Part shown: one piece after another, positions 26,332 to 36,113 of the stretch
How the letters are laid out: the number at the start of each line of letters is the position of its first letter
How positions within the stretch are numbered: the stretch's first letter is position 1
Assembly (NCBI GenBank): GCA_041397825.1
Contig: JAWKVX010000005.1
Coordinates: 186,001 to 250,000, forward strand
Reading direction: 5' to 3'
Origin: JANNSX01 sp041397825
GTDB taxonomy: Bacteria; Pseudomonadota; Alphaproteobacteria; Rhizobiales; Hyphomicrobiaceae
Length of the DNA: 64,000 nucleotides
Translations under genes and position numbers: made by a program
Notes under the pieces: generated by a model
Told to the model about the DNA's origin: nothing
Seen by the model: only the letters and a program-made list of their open reading frames with translations
Database searches by the model: none

Positions 26332-27228
26332 CTATTCAGCGGCGGTTCGCGTCGACACCAGGCTCGCCGATTCGACCATGATCCGCTCGATCAGCGACTT
26401 GAGATCCCGCACGATCCGATGAAAGCCCGGCGTCGTCTCGAAGGTCTCCTCGTTCATGTAAAGGCTGCGATTGACCTCGATTTGCAGGGCGTGAACGCCG
26501 AGGCTCGGATTGCCGTAGTGCTCGGTAATGAAGCCACCGGCATAGGGACGATTGAGCGCCACCTCGTAGCCGAGCTTCAAGAGCTCACGCTGCAGCAGCC
26601 GCGTCAGGCTCGGGTGACACGAGGAGCCAAACCGGTCGCCGATCACGAAGTGCGGCCTCTGCCCCGGTTGGCCGGTACCGACCGAGGGCATGGAGTGGCA
26701 GTCGATCAGGATGGCGATGCCGAACGTCCGGCGCGCGGTCGCCAGGAGCTTTGCGAGCTCCGCGTGATAGGGCTTATAGAGCCGGTTGATACGCTCGAAG
26801 GCCGCCTCGACGGTCAGCCGCCGCCGGTAGATCTCTTCGCTCTCGGCTACCACCCTGGCGATGGTGCCGAGTCCGCCCACCACGCGGAGCGAACGGGTAT
26901 TGGCAAAATCCGGCAGGCGCTCGACGAATAGGTCCGGATCGAGCTCGTAGGGCTCCCGGTTCACGTCCAGATAGGCGCGCGGAAAGCGCGCGGCAATGAG
27001 AGGTGCGCCAAGGCTCGGCACGTCGAGGAACAGCTCCTCGACGAAAGCGTCCTCGGATTTCCTGAGGGTCGCCGCCGGCAGGCGCGAATCCTCCAGGAAT
27101 GCCTTCGGATACACGCGACCGGAATGCGGCGACGAGAACACGAACGGATGCAGGGCTTCGGCCGGGTGATGGACGATGAAGGGCGGGCTCAGCTCGGCGA
27201 GGATGGCAGATCGTTCTCGGGCGCTCAT
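26332..27228 (-). CDS. N-formylglutamate amidohydrolase family protein
   Basis: Zn-dependent hydrolase of 298 aa with VFSSPHSGRVYP, DVNREPYELDP, IDCHSMPS and LGVHALQIEVNRSLYM, all typical of the HutG-like family that cleaves N-formyl-L-glutamate in histidine degradation. The other hut genes are absent here, and homologues beside cpdR may have another amide substrate. The start 27228 fits the family; an open frame extends to 27378 without a ribosome-binding site. Divergent from cpdR. Confidence 0.9.
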   Translation of the reverse strand: MSARERSAILAELSPPFIVHHPAEALHPFVFSSPHSGRVYPKAFLEDSRLPAATLRKSEDAFVEELFLDVPSLGAPLIAARFPRAYLDVNREPYELDPDLFVERLPDFANTRSLRVVGGLGTIARVVAESEEIYRRRLTVEAAFERINRLYKPYHAELAKLLATARRTFGIAILIDCHSMPSVGTGQPGQRPHFVIGDRFGSSCHPSLTRLLQRELLKLGYEVALNRPYAGGFITEHYGNPSLGVHALQIEVNRSLYMNEETFETTPGFHRIVRDLKSLIERIMVESASLVSTRTAAE

Positions 27229-27479
27229 GTCTCTTTGGTCCTGCAGGCAGGGCTCGATCGGGTGCGCGGGGGAGAACACGCCGAATAGGCGCTCACATTG
27301 CCAAGTGGTGCGGGCCGTGTCCACGCCTGTTAAGCGGTTGCGAAGCGACTTTTGGGGGAAACTCCTCCTGCGAGCCACGTCTTCATTCCTGCTTTACCAA
27401 AGCCCGCCACACTTGCAGTATTGCTGCGACGCTCCAATCACGTTTCCACCGGTTCTCGATCATGTCCCTTTCCGGCCCT

Positions 27480-27851
27480 ATGCCGCGTACGCTTCAGCGC
27501 ATCTTGCTCGCGGAGGATGACGAGCTATTGCGCCGCTTTCTTGTCCGGGAATTGGAGAAGGCGGGCTATGCGGTGGCTGATTTCGCCAATGGCGCAGAGG
27601 CTTATGCGCGTCTCAAAGAAGAACCGTTCACGTTGCTTCTGACGGATATCGTCATGCCGGAGATGGATGGCATCGAGCTGGCGCGGCGTGCCAGTGAGAT
27701 CGATCCCGACATCAAGATCATGTTTATCACTGGTTTCTCGGCTGTGACCCTCAATACGGACACGATCGCACCGAAAGAGGCCAAGATCCTCTCAAAGCCC
27801 TTTCACCTCAAAACGCTCGTCAGCGAGGTCGACCGGCTACTGGCGGCATGA
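27480..27851 (+). CDS. cpdR: Response regulator CpdR, ClpXP adaptor
   Basis: Single-domain receiver of 123 aa. Acidic pocket Asp13/Asp14, phospho-acceptor Asp56 in LLTDIVMPEMDG, Thr84 in FITGF and Lys106 in LSKPF. The sequence IELARRASEIDPDIKIMFITGF is diagnostic of CpdR. Unphosphorylated CpdR primes ClpXP to degrade cell-cycle substrates. The C-terminus ends Leu-Ala-Ala, as expected for a protein that is itself a ClpXP substrate. An in-frame ATG at 27462 is an alternative start; neither has a clear ribosome-binding site. Confidence 0.93.
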   Translation: MPRTLQRILLAEDDELLRRFLVRELEKAGYAVADFANGAEAYARLKEEPFTLLLTDIVMPEMDGIELARRASEIDPDIKIMFITGFSAVTLNTDTIAPKEAKILSKPFHLKTLVSEVDRLLAA

Positions 27852-27860
27852 GCCGGACGA

Positions 27861-29045
27861 TCAGGCGGCGAGACCCTGTTTCCGTCGCTTGGCGTGCTCG
27901 CGCGCCCCAATGGCGATAATGAACAGCGCAAACACGATCGCCATCGCGTACGGGAAGCCGTTCGGACCAAAACTATTCATGGCATAGCCGGCGATCAGTG
28001 AGCCGAGCAGCGCTCCAGTGCCCCAGGTCGTCGACATGGCCGAGGTGCCGGCGACGAGCTCTGACCCTGTGAAGCGCTCGCCGAGCTCCGCCAGGGCAAC
28101 CGTGTAGATGCCGACGGACGTCGCGCCGATCACCAGGAGCAGCACCCAGAGCCAAGGGGTTCCGACGCTCATCGGGATGAGCGCGGTCAAGGCGCCTGTC
28201 AGCACCGCCAGCCAAGTCATGACGGCGCGCTTCGCCAGCTTGTCGGCGAGCCAGCCGACGAGAAACTGGAAGCCGACATTGCCGAAGGCCATGACGGCGA
28301 GCGTCATGGCGGCGTCTTCCTGGCTCATGCCCACCTTGACACCGTAGACCGGCAGGAATCCGAGGCATGCCGCATCGAAGATGGCAAAGACTCCGACCGC
28401 CAGCAGCAGTACCGGAGCCTTGGGCACGAAGGTCAGGAAGCGCGTGGCGCCGCCCTCATCGCTATCCGGCATCGCCTCGTCTCTGAGGAAGAGAACGGGG
28501 AGCGTTGCCAGGATCAACACGCCTGCGCCGACAGCGAAGGGCATCATGCCGTCGATGCCGAGTATGGCCACCGCATAGGAGCCGAGACCGAAGCTCAACG
28601 CCAGGACACTCGCGTAGATGCCGACGATGCGGGCCCGGTAAGGCCCCTCTGCGAAACGCACGACCCAGGCCTCGCTGATCGAGAACAGCGTCGAGACGGC
28701 GAGGCCCTGCAGGAAGCGCAGGCCGAACCAGGCCCAGTAGATGGGCAGTAGTGGATAGCAGACAACGATGGCGGACGCCGCACAGGCGGCGCAAATGACG
28801 ACGGTCTTGGCGCCGAAACGATGGACGAGCGGGGGGACGACCAGTCCCGACAACAGGATGCCGACCGGCTGCATCGACGTGTTGAAGCCGATGATGTCGG
28901 GGGCCACGCCCTCCCTCTCCATGATGAGGGAAAGGAGGGGGAACATCTGGCCGAGCGCGAAGCCGAACACGGTCACGCAGGAGATGGCGGCGATGAGATT
29001 TTGCCAGCGCTGTCGGGGGAGCGCCGTGGCGACCGGTTCGATCAT
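27861..29045 (-). CDS. MFS transporter
   Basis: A 394-aa transporter with about 12 helices. Motif A-like loop VPPLVHRFGAKTV lies after helix 2 and GLRFLQGLAVSTLFSISEAWVV in helix 4, typical of a family with unassigned substrates. The C-terminal tail is basic (REHAKRRKQGLAA). The ATG at 29045 was chosen; the frame extends upstream to a TTG at 29081. Convergent with cpdR with 9 bases between. Confidence 0.9.
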   Translation of the reverse strand: MIEPVATALPRQRWQNLIAAISCVTVFGFALGQMFPLLSLIMEREGVAPDIIGFNTSMQPVGILLSGLVVPPLVHRFGAKTVVICAACAASAIVVCYPLLPIYWAWFGLRFLQGLAVSTLFSISEAWVVRFAEGPYRARIVGIYASVLALSFGLGSYAVAILGIDGMMPFAVGAGVLILATLPVLFLRDEAMPDSDEGGATRFLTFVPKAPVLLLAVGVFAIFDAACLGFLPVYGVKVGMSQEDAAMTLAVMAFGNVGFQFLVGWLADKLAKRAVMTWLAVLTGALTALIPMSVGTPWLWVLLLVIGATSVGIYTVALAELGERFTGSELVAGTSAMSTTWGTGALLGSLIAGYAMNSFGPNGFPYAMAIVFALFIIAIGAREHAKRRKQGLAA

Positions 29046-29170
29046 GCCGGCCGAGGTATCAGCGGGCCTCGTCGGCGACAAGTGGCCGCCGGCGGGGAAG
29101 CAGTGCAGAAGCGCACCGACACATGGGGTGCTGAGTGTCTAGACCCGAGGTCGGCGCGCCAGCCGCCTGG

Positions 29171-30412
29171 TCAGGACCTGGCGAGACGCAGCCTGCCCTG
29201 GGGCGAAGTGCGGAGCGCCGCCTGGATCCGTCGCCGGGAGGGCGGCGGCGGCAAGGGCTCGCCGTTCTCGTCGAGCCGCTCGACAGCCTCGGGCGCGATC
29301 GGCGGACGCGGCGCGGTGATCTTCTGGCGGAGCGCGCTTGTTTGCGGGCGCTGGGGACGCCGTTTGAGCGAGAGTGCCGGCTTCTCGACGAAGCGCCATG
29401 AGAGATAGGCCGCGGGAATGAGCAGAGCGAGCGTCAACGCGAAGAGCTGCAACTGGCCGATGCCGGGAAAGAGAAAGAGCATGAGCTGCATGACGGGCCA
29501 TCCATAGATATAGGTGCCATAGGAGATATCCGTCTCGCGGGTCCAGTCGGCGAGACGGCCGAAGGGGATGCTCGCGACGGCGAGCGATAGGAATGTGGTC
29601 AGGACGATGAGGGCGGTGGACTCGAGGCCGGTGCCGCGCGCCAGCACGTAGGCGAGGGCCGCGACGGCGGGTGCCAGCAGGCCGATGCGCAGGCTATTGC
29701 GCAGAATGAAGGCCAGCATGCCCGCCGTGAAGCACAGCCCGAGGCGGGACAGGGACCCGAGCGCGCTCGCTGGTCCGGCGGCAGCGTTCGGCCCGGCCAG
29801 GTGCGGCACCACATAGGCCACCACGATCACGCCGACGACGAAGGTCGTGGCGGCCCAAGAGCGGAAGACGCCGGCGACGGCTAGCCCCGCCAGAGCCAGG
29901 TAGCAGATCAGCTCGTATTTGAGGGTCCAGACCGGGATATTGATCTCACCGGCGACCGGATTAGTGTCGAAGACGCCGGGCAGGGGCGCGTGCCCCGTGG
30001 CAAGTCCCACTGTCTTCAGGACGTAGAGGACAGGCTCGGACGAGGTCAGATACGCGGTGATGGGCAAGCTCGTCACGGCCGGCCCGAGAACGAAGGCCGT
30101 GAGGATCGTGCAGACCGCAAGCGCGGGGAAAATGCGCAGCACCCGGGCGCTGAGGTAGCCGGTCAGGGTCGGGGTTCTGACCAGGCTGGCGGTCACCAGG
30201 AGCCCGGACACCACGAAGAAGACATGCACCGCATGCTGGCCGAGCGTGAAGCCGGTGGCGGTGAACAGCGGCTCGGAGGCCGTCAAATGGGTTCGCAGGT
30301 AGAAGCTGTGCGAAAATACGACGGACAGTGCCGCAATGAGACGCAGCATGCCAAAGCCGTTCGTCGGATCAATGAGGGTGTCGCCGAGCCGTCGCCCGTA
30401 GATCCAGTGCAT
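29171..30412 (-). CDS. Acyltransferase family 3 membrane protein (OafA/YrhL type)
   Basis: A 413-aa membrane O-acyltransferase. The N-terminal GFGMLRLIAALSVVFSHSF carries the Arg and His typical of the family active site, and VFFVVSGLLVTASL is the second conserved helix. About ten helices are followed by a proline- and arginine-rich cytoplasmic tail of ~70 residues. It probably acylates a surface polysaccharide. GAGG lies 6 bases before the in-frame ATG; another ATG 4 bases upstream is out of frame. Divergent from the AstE-like gene. Confidence 0.88.
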   Translation of the reverse strand: MHWIYGRRLGDTLIDPTNGFGMLRLIAALSVVFSHSFYLRTHLTASEPLFTATGFTLGQHAVHVFFVVSGLLVTASLVRTPTLTGYLSARVLRIFPALAVCTILTAFVLGPAVTSLPITAYLTSSEPVLYVLKTVGLATGHAPLPGVFDTNPVAGEINIPVWTLKYELICYLALAGLAVAGVFRSWAATTFVVGVIVVAYVVPHLAGPNAAAGPASALGSLSRLGLCFTAGMLAFILRNSLRIGLLAPAVAALAYVLARGTGLESTALIVLTTFLSLAVASIPFGRLADWTRETDISYGTYIYGWPVMQLMLFLFPGIGQLQLFALTLALLIPAAYLSWRFVEKPALSLKRRPQRPQTSALRQKITAPRPPIAPEAVERLDENGEPLPPPPSRRRIQAALRTSPQGRLRLARS

Positions 30413-30630
30413 GCATTGCCTCACCAAGGACGCGGGCGGATCGTCAAGTGCCCCGCAGCGCCCCTGAAGCAATCCCGATGCCAGGGAAGGCCGGTGGGAG
30501 GTGGGGCGAAGGTACCGGTTAAGGATGTGTGAAGGGGCATGCGGTAAACTGGCCTTGCTCGGGTTTGTCGGCTCTGAAATCTGACCAATCACCAGAGCCA
30601 AGCTCCGAAGGCGAATGTTCGGTGTTCCAG

Positions 30631-31668
30631 ATGCGTCCAATGTTCGAGATCGGTGGCGAGAGAATCGAGCCTGGTACCCGCCGTCTGGTCGACATCCCCG
30701 TCTCGAAGCTTTCGAACCACGTTCCGGTTTCGCTAGCGGTGCATGTCATCCACGGCTCCGAGCCGGGGCCGACACTCTTCGTGTCTGCGGCCGTCCATGG
30801 TGACGAGATCAACGGTGTCGAGATCATCCGGCGCCTCCTGCGGATCGAGGAGCTCAGTCGCCTGAAAGGCACGCTGCTCTGCATTCCGGTGGTCAATGCC
30901 TACGGTTTCATTGCCCGGTCGCGCTATCTGCCGGATGCGCGCGATCTCAACCGCTCCTTTCCGGGCAATGCCACCGGCCCCCTCGCCTCCCGCCTCGCCC
31001 ATATTCTCATGCAGGAGGTCGTGTCGCGGTCGAGCCTCGGCATCGATCTACACACCGCCGCTGCCAACCGCACCAACCTGCCGCAGATCCGCTCGGCCCT
31101 GAAAACGGATATGGAGCGTGAGATCGCCCAGGCCTTCGGTGCACCGGTCACCCTGACGGCGCCGGAGCGTGACGGGTCCTTGCGCGAGGCGGCCCGCAGG
31201 CTCGGCATTCCGGTGGTCGTCTATGAAGGCGGCGAAGGCCTGAGGTTCGACGAGTTTGCCATCCGGGTCGGCGTCCGGGGCATTCTCGGCGTCATGCAGA
31301 GGACCGGCATGGTCGAGCTGCCCCACGAGGCCAATGGCACCCAGCCGCCGATCGAGGCGACCTCGTCGAGCTGGCTCCGGGCGCCCGAGGGTGGCGTACT
31401 CCTCGCCTACAAGACGACGGGCGACACGGTCGAGCCCGGAGAGGTCATCGGCGCTATCGCCAATCCCTACGAGGACGTCGAGACCGAGATTCGCGCGCCG
31501 AAGCATGGCATGATCATCGGCCGGACGCGGCTGCCGGTCGTCAATCTGGGCGATGCGCTGTTCCATGTCGCCTGGGTCAAGGCGACAGAAGCGCTGGGCG
31601 CACAGCGTTCCACGCTCAGCGGGGAGGTCGGCACCGATCCGTTGTTTGATGAGGACGAGATCGTCTGA
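30631..31668 (+). CDS. Succinylglutamate desuccinylase/aspartoacylase family protein
   Basis: A 345-aa zinc carboxypeptidase-fold deacylase. Zn ligands are in AAVHGDEINGVE (His and Glu) and GIDLHTAA (His). RDLNRSFPG provides substrate Arg residues. A C-terminal barrel-like domain follows (WLRAPEGGVLLAYKTTGDTVEPGEVIG). Family members deacylate N-acyl amino acids or related small molecules; the substrate is unknown here. Two close ATGs (30631 and 30640) exist. Convergent with the APC permease, 4 bases apart. Confidence 0.9.
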   Translation: MRPMFEIGGERIEPGTRRLVDIPVSKLSNHVPVSLAVHVIHGSEPGPTLFVSAAVHGDEINGVEIIRRLLRIEELSRLKGTLLCIPVVNAYGFIARSRYLPDARDLNRSFPGNATGPLASRLAHILMQEVVSRSSLGIDLHTAAANRTNLPQIRSALKTDMEREIAQAFGAPVTLTAPERDGSLREAARRLGIPVVVYEGGEGLRFDEFAIRVGVRGILGVMQRTGMVELPHEANGTQPPIEATSSSWLRAPEGGVLLAYKTTGDTVEPGEVIGAIANPYEDVETEIRAPKHGMIIGRTRLPVVNLGDALFHVAWVKATEALGAQRSTLSGEVGTDPLFDEDEIV

Positions 31669-31672
31669 GCTG

Positions 31673-32926
31673 CTAGCTCCAGCCGCCGGCCAGCAGGAAC
31701 GCGAGGCAGATCAGGCAGCCGGCCACGGGCACGGCCATCGGTTGAATGACGACGCCCGCTGGCGCCGGATCGCCGCGAAGCTTGATGCGAATGAGCGCGG
31801 CGTTGACCAGGGCGAAGACGACCAGCGTGATGCGCGAGGTCCATTCGGCGAGTGCCACGAGAGGCAACAGCAAGGCCAAGGCATAGACGATGGCGACGAC
31901 CAGGCCGGTCGAGATCAGCGGCGTCGACGTCGTCGGACTGACGCTCGCAAGCACTTTCGGCAGATTGCCGCGATCGGCCAGGCCATAGATGACCCTCGAG
32001 GCCATGATCATCTGTACGATGACACCGTTCAGCGTCGCGATGATCGCGATGGCGCTCAGCCACAGTGGCGAGGCGCCGGTCGCGCGCTCGAAGACCAAGG
32101 CCAGCGGAGCGTCCGACCGGCTGAGCTCGGCCGGCGGAACGATGACGACCGACACGGCCGCGACCAGAAGATAGAGGATCGTGGAGATCAGCAAGGTCAT
32201 GTAGATGGCGCGCCTCAGCGTCACCGTGGGCGCCTTGACCTCCTCGGCGACGTTGACGATGCCCTCGAAACCGATGAAGGCGAAGAAGGCGATGAGGCCG
32301 GCCGACAGGATGCCGAGCCAGGCGTCGGTCCCGAGTGTGGGGACCAGCGTTCCGGCGACGGCCGGCAGGCTCTCGGGATGCCAGACGAGACTCGCCACCA
32401 CGACAATCAACAAGCCGCCGATCTCGATGACGGTCATGATGGCGGCGAGCGTCACCGATTCCTCGATGCCCCAGGCAGCGATCAGGCCCATGCCCAGCAC
32501 CACCAACGTGAGCAGTACTCCAGGGGGCAGGTCGACGAAAACCCGGATATAGCCGACGCTGCCGAGCGAGATGGCCGCTGCCGAGACGATACCGACACCG
32601 ACCACCAGGCTGCCGACGGTCACCGACAAGGCCGGCCACCGGAATGCCGCGCCGACGAAGGCCGCCTCGCCGGCGCTCACCGGGTGGCGGGTCGCGAGCT
32701 CGGCGAGCGACAGCGCCGTCGGTGCCATCACGAGGGCAGCGACCACGAATGCAAACGGTGCATTGGTCCCGGCACTGCCTGCGGCGTCACCGATCAGGAC
32801 ATAGATGCCGGCGCCAATCGTTACGCCGAGGCCATAGAGCACGACGTGCCAAAGGGTGAGGCTACGTCTGAGGCCTGCCTTTCGGCGATTGCCCGCTGCC
32901 AAGTCCGGATCCGTAGCCTCGCTCAT
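31673..32926 (-). CDS. APC family amino acid permease
   Basis: A 417-aa transporter with about 12 helices. The first helix region LYGLGVTIGAGIYVLIGDAAG contains the broken-helix GxGI motif of APC permeases, and FFAFIGFEGIVNVAEEVKAP is the conserved helix 6 region. It probably imports an amino acid or amine. The start 32926 (MSEATDPDLAAG) was chosen over an upstream frame. It lies 31 bases after the CoA-transferase gene on the same strand and may be in one transcript with it. Confidence 0.9.
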   Translation of the reverse strand: MSEATDPDLAAGNRRKAGLRRSLTLWHVVLYGLGVTIGAGIYVLIGDAAGSAGTNAPFAFVVAALVMAPTALSLAELATRHPVSAGEAAFVGAAFRWPALSVTVGSLVVGVGIVSAAAISLGSVGYIRVFVDLPPGVLLTLVVLGMGLIAAWGIEESVTLAAIMTVIEIGGLLIVVVASLVWHPESLPAVAGTLVPTLGTDAWLGILSAGLIAFFAFIGFEGIVNVAEEVKAPTVTLRRAIYMTLLISTILYLLVAAVSVVIVPPAELSRSDAPLALVFERATGASPLWLSAIAIIATLNGVIVQMIMASRVIYGLADRGNLPKVLASVSPTTSTPLISTGLVVAIVYALALLLPLVALAEWTSRITLVVFALVNAALIRIKLRGDPAPAGVVIQPMAVPVAGCLICLAFLLAGGWS

Positions 32927-32957
32927 GCTCTGTTTTCCGTGAACCGGCAGGCCCCAG

Positions 32958-34295
32958 CTATCGGAACCAGCGCGGCATGATTCCCTTTTCTCGCGCCTCT
33001 CGCTCGAGCGGCTCGCGGAAGCTCGGATGGGCAATCGAGATCAGCGCCTGGGCGCGCTCGGGAACCGACTTGCCCTTGAGATTGACCATGCCATGCTCGG
33101 TGACGACATACATCGTGTCGGTCCGTGGCGTGGTCACGACCTCGCCCGGCCGGAACTCGCAGACGATGCGGCTTTGCGGCGAGCCCTGCTTGTCGTAGGT
33201 CGAGGAGAAACAGACGAAGGACTTGCCGCCCTTCGAGGCATAGGCGCCGCGCACGAACTGCAGCTGGCCGCCGGTGCCGCTCAGGTGCCTGAAGCCGGCC
33301 GTCTCCGAAGCGGCCTGGCCCTGCAGGTCCATCTTCGTCGTATTGTTGATCGACACCACCCGATCATGTTTCTGGATGTTGTGCGGTAGGTTCGTGTAAT
33401 CGACCGGCTGACACTCGATGACAGGATTTCGGTCGATGAACTGATACTGACGCCGCGAGCCGAGAGCGAAGGTGCAGACCATCTTACCGACATCGTAGGC
33501 CTTGCGGGCGCCGGTCACGAGTCCGGCCTCGTAGAGGTCGATCATTCCCTCGACCATCATCTCGGTATGGATGCCCAGATCCTTGACTCCGGCCTCCTTG
33601 ATCATGGAGCAGACCGCATTCGGCATGCCGCCGATGCCAATCTGCAGGCAGGCACCGTCCTCGATCTCTGCCGCGATTAGAGTGGCGATCTTGCGATCGA
33701 CATCCGTCACGGGCGGGTTGTTGATCTCTGTGATCGGTGCATTGTCGCCTTGGATGACGAAATCGACCCGGCTCTTGTGGATCCCGTTCCGGGGTCCGAA
33801 GACATAGGGCAAGGCCGCCGATACCTCGACGATCACCACTTTCGCGCGCTCGAGCATGGCCTCCTGGTAGGTGCAGGCACCGCCGAAATTGAAGATGCCA
33901 TTCTCGTCCTCCGGGCAGACCTTGATGCAAGCGATGTCGACGTGATCGATGAAGCGACGGTAGTAGTCGGGGACCTCGCCGAAATTGATCGGATTGTATG
34001 AGACGCGGCCATTGTCGTGATGCTTTCGGTCATAGCCGCCGAAGTGCCAATTGAGGACGCCGAAGGACTGGCCGTCGGGATCGTCCTCGAGCACGGCCCG
34101 CGGACGGATGCTCAGGCAATTGCGGATGCGGACGTCCCTGAGCTCGCCGGTGCGCTGGCCGAGCGCCTTGTCGAAAAGGTCGGGCTGTCCCATGCCGAAG
34201 CCGTAGTCGAGCCACATGCCGGACCGGGCCAGCCCAGCGGCCTCCTCGGCGGAGATCACTTTGGCGGCCTTGCTGCCCGACTGCGTGTTGCCCAT
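32958..34295 (-). CDS. Acetyl-CoA hydrolase/transferase family protein
   Basis: A 445-aa family-I-like CoA-transferase of the 4-hydroxybutyrate/butyryl-CoA:acetate type. Conserved blocks are LQIGIGGMPNAVCSMI, LGIHTEMMVEGMIDLYEAG and the C-terminal REKGIMPRWFR. It would move CoA between short-chain acyl-CoA and a free acid. GGAGG lies before the ATG. It may serve in short-chain acid or storage metabolism together with the ketone-body genes elsewhere in the window, but no acyl pathway genes are adjacent. Confidence 0.92.
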   Translation of the reverse strand: MGNTQSGSKAAKVISAEEAAGLARSGMWLDYGFGMGQPDLFDKALGQRTGELRDVRIRNCLSIRPRAVLEDDPDGQSFGVLNWHFGGYDRKHHDNGRVSYNPINFGEVPDYYRRFIDHVDIACIKVCPEDENGIFNFGGACTYQEAMLERAKVVIVEVSAALPYVFGPRNGIHKSRVDFVIQGDNAPITEINNPPVTDVDRKIATLIAAEIEDGACLQIGIGGMPNAVCSMIKEAGVKDLGIHTEMMVEGMIDLYEAGLVTGARKAYDVGKMVCTFALGSRRQYQFIDRNPVIECQPVDYTNLPHNIQKHDRVVSINNTTKMDLQGQAASETAGFRHLSGTGGQLQFVRGAYASKGGKSFVCFSSTYDKQGSPQSRIVCEFRPGEVVTTPRTDTMYVVTEHGMVNLKGKSVPERAQALISIAHPSFREPLEREAREKGIMPRWFR

Positions 34296-34388
34296 GTCTT
34301 CCTCCTGGAGAGTACCCGGCCAATCTCGCCACGGCCGGCCCCAGGCTATCCCGATTTGACCGTCGATGGCATCCGCATTCGTCGCCTG

Positions 34389-34799
34389 CTAGCGGGCAAC
34401 GGTGACCGAGCAATGGGCCTTCGAGACGATGGCGTGCGAGACCGAGCCGAGGACGAGCTTGGCGACCGCGCCCTTCTCGCCGGTTCCCGTGACGATGTGA
34501 TCAAAGCCCTGCTCGTGGGCATAGTGGATGACGGCGCCTGCCGGATCGCGTGCCCTGACGACGACGATCTCCGGCCGCGAAGCGCCGGCGCCGATGGCGA
34601 TCGCGCGAGCCTCCTCGGCGATGCGGTCCGCTTCCTCGGCCTCCCATTGATACATGGCCGGTGCGCGTGGCGTGCCGAGGGCCGTGTTGACCACGATGAG
34701 AGTGAGCTTCGCATCGCCGGTCTTGGCCATCTGCGACGCCTCTCGAACGGCAAGCTTGCCGTGCTCCGAGCCGTCATAGGCACACAAAATCTTCCGCAT
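34389..34799 (-). CDS. Universal stress protein (UspA family)
   Basis: A 136-aa Usp domain. The N-terminal strand-loop ILCAYDGSEHG binds nucleotide. The C-terminal motif reads G-E-K-G, seven residues, G-S, two shorter than the common G-2X-G-9X-G-S, so ATP binding should not be assumed. The start 34799 follows GGGAG. Single gene on the minus strand between the CoA-transferase and corA. Confidence 0.9.
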   Translation of the reverse strand: MRKILCAYDGSEHGKLAVREASQMAKTGDAKLTLIVVNTALGTPRAPAMYQWEAEEADRIAEEARAIAIGAGASRPEIVVVRARDPAGAVIHYAHEQGFDHIVTGTGEKGAVAKLVLGSVSHAIVSKAHCSVTVAR

Positions 34800-34944
34800 G
34801 GCCGGTTTCTCCCAAAATCGGGGAAATTCCAGCCTGCTTTGCCTATCGAGGCCTTGATCGGCGTCAACATGAGCCTCGGCCCGATCATCGGCATCGCCGG
34901 CTGGCCGGGGGCGTGCCTCGTTCAACGCAGGTGGGTTGGCGCGT

Positions 34945-35931
34945 CTACAGCCATCCCCGGTTGCGGAACCAGAGCCAGGGAAGCACCGCCGCCAGCACCA
35001 TCAGGATGAGCGCAGCCGGATAGCCCCAGGGCCAGTCGAGCTCCGGCATGTGGCGGAAATTCAAGCCATAGACTGAAGCCATGAGCGTCGGCGGCATGAG
35101 CACGACGGCGACCACCGAGAAGAACTTGATGATGGCGTTCTGCTCGATCGAGATCATGCCGAGGACAGCATCGAGCAGGAAGGTGATCTGGTTGCCGAGC
35201 GACATCAGGTGATCGGTCAGTGAGGTGACGTCGCGCTGCGCCGTCTTGATGCGCGCGCGGATCGACTTGTCCTCCTTGGTCGCCGCTTCCTGCATGACGT
35301 GGCCGAAATAGGTCAGGAGCCGATTGAGCGACAGCAGTGTATCGCGGGCGCGGGAGGTGATGTCGCCTTCACGCCCGATGCCATGCAGTATCTCATCGAA
35401 GCGTCTGGCGGAGCGTCGCGCCTTGCCCTTGGGGTCTTGTGCGAAAACGTGCTGCGAGAGCCGATCCGTTTCCGTTTGGATACGCTCGATGTGATCAGCC
35501 TGCCGGTCGATGACGACCTCGAGGAGACCGACCAGGGTGGCTGCCGCGCCTCCGCATTCGACCTGCCCTCGCAAGGCGCGATCCGCGAACATCTTGAAGG
35601 AATAGGGCTCCGCATAGCGGATGGTGACAAGTCGCGATGGCGTCAGCACGAATGTGACCGTCGTCGAGACCGGGCGAAGCTCTTTGGGCTGGTAGATGAG
35701 CGTCGCCGTCATGAAGTGGGCGCCGTCCTCTTGGTAGAGGCGGCTCGAGGCCTCGATCTCCTGCAACTCCTCCCGTGTCGGGATGTCGATCTTGAGGGCG
35801 ACCTCGACAAGCTTTTCCTCCTCAGGGGTTGGGTTGAGGAGGTCGAGCCAGACCGTCTCGGGGCCGGGCATCTGCTCGCCAGCGTCCCGGCGTGACAGGG
35901 ATGCGCCCTTGCGATCGTACATCGTCAGCAC
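34945..35931 (-). CDS. corA: CorA family magnesium/divalent cation transporter
   Basis: A 328-aa CorA-type channel with a cytoplasmic alpha/beta domain, a long coiled stalk helix (about 180-270), and two C-terminal membrane helices. The signature is YGLNF in place of the canonical YGMNF. The final residues WLWFRNRGWL are basic, as in the family. Met to Leu in the GMN filter is a rare change that may alter selectivity. The ATG at 35931 gives a normal length. Confidence 0.92.
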   Translation of the reverse strand: MLTMYDRKGASLSRRDAGEQMPGPETVWLDLLNPTPEEEKLVEVALKIDIPTREELQEIEASSRLYQEDGAHFMTATLIYQPKELRPVSTTVTFVLTPSRLVTIRYAEPYSFKMFADRALRGQVECGGAAATLVGLLEVVIDRQADHIERIQTETDRLSQHVFAQDPKGKARRSARRFDEILHGIGREGDITSRARDTLLSLNRLLTYFGHVMQEAATKEDKSIRARIKTAQRDVTSLTDHLMSLGNQITFLLDAVLGMISIEQNAIIKFFSVVAVVLMPPTLMASVYGLNFRHMPELDWPWGYPAALILMVLAAVLPWLWFRNRGWL

Positions 35932-36113
35932 GAGACTGCCCCGGATTGATGTCGGCCGGCACTATAGTAATGGCCTCCGCCGCATGGCAAGGACTCGCCA
36001 TTGGGCTGTCGGCCAAAGGGGGAATTGTGCGTGTTTTCAATCCGCTCGGCAGCAGCTAGAGATGGGATTCGCCGCCAATGGCCGATTCGTGATGATGCCT
36101 CAGGAGCCCTGTG

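Noticed and set aside
31553..32980. A 475-codon plus-strand frame
   Set aside because: Antisense to the APC permease; composition is His/Gln/Asp/Arg-rich noise.
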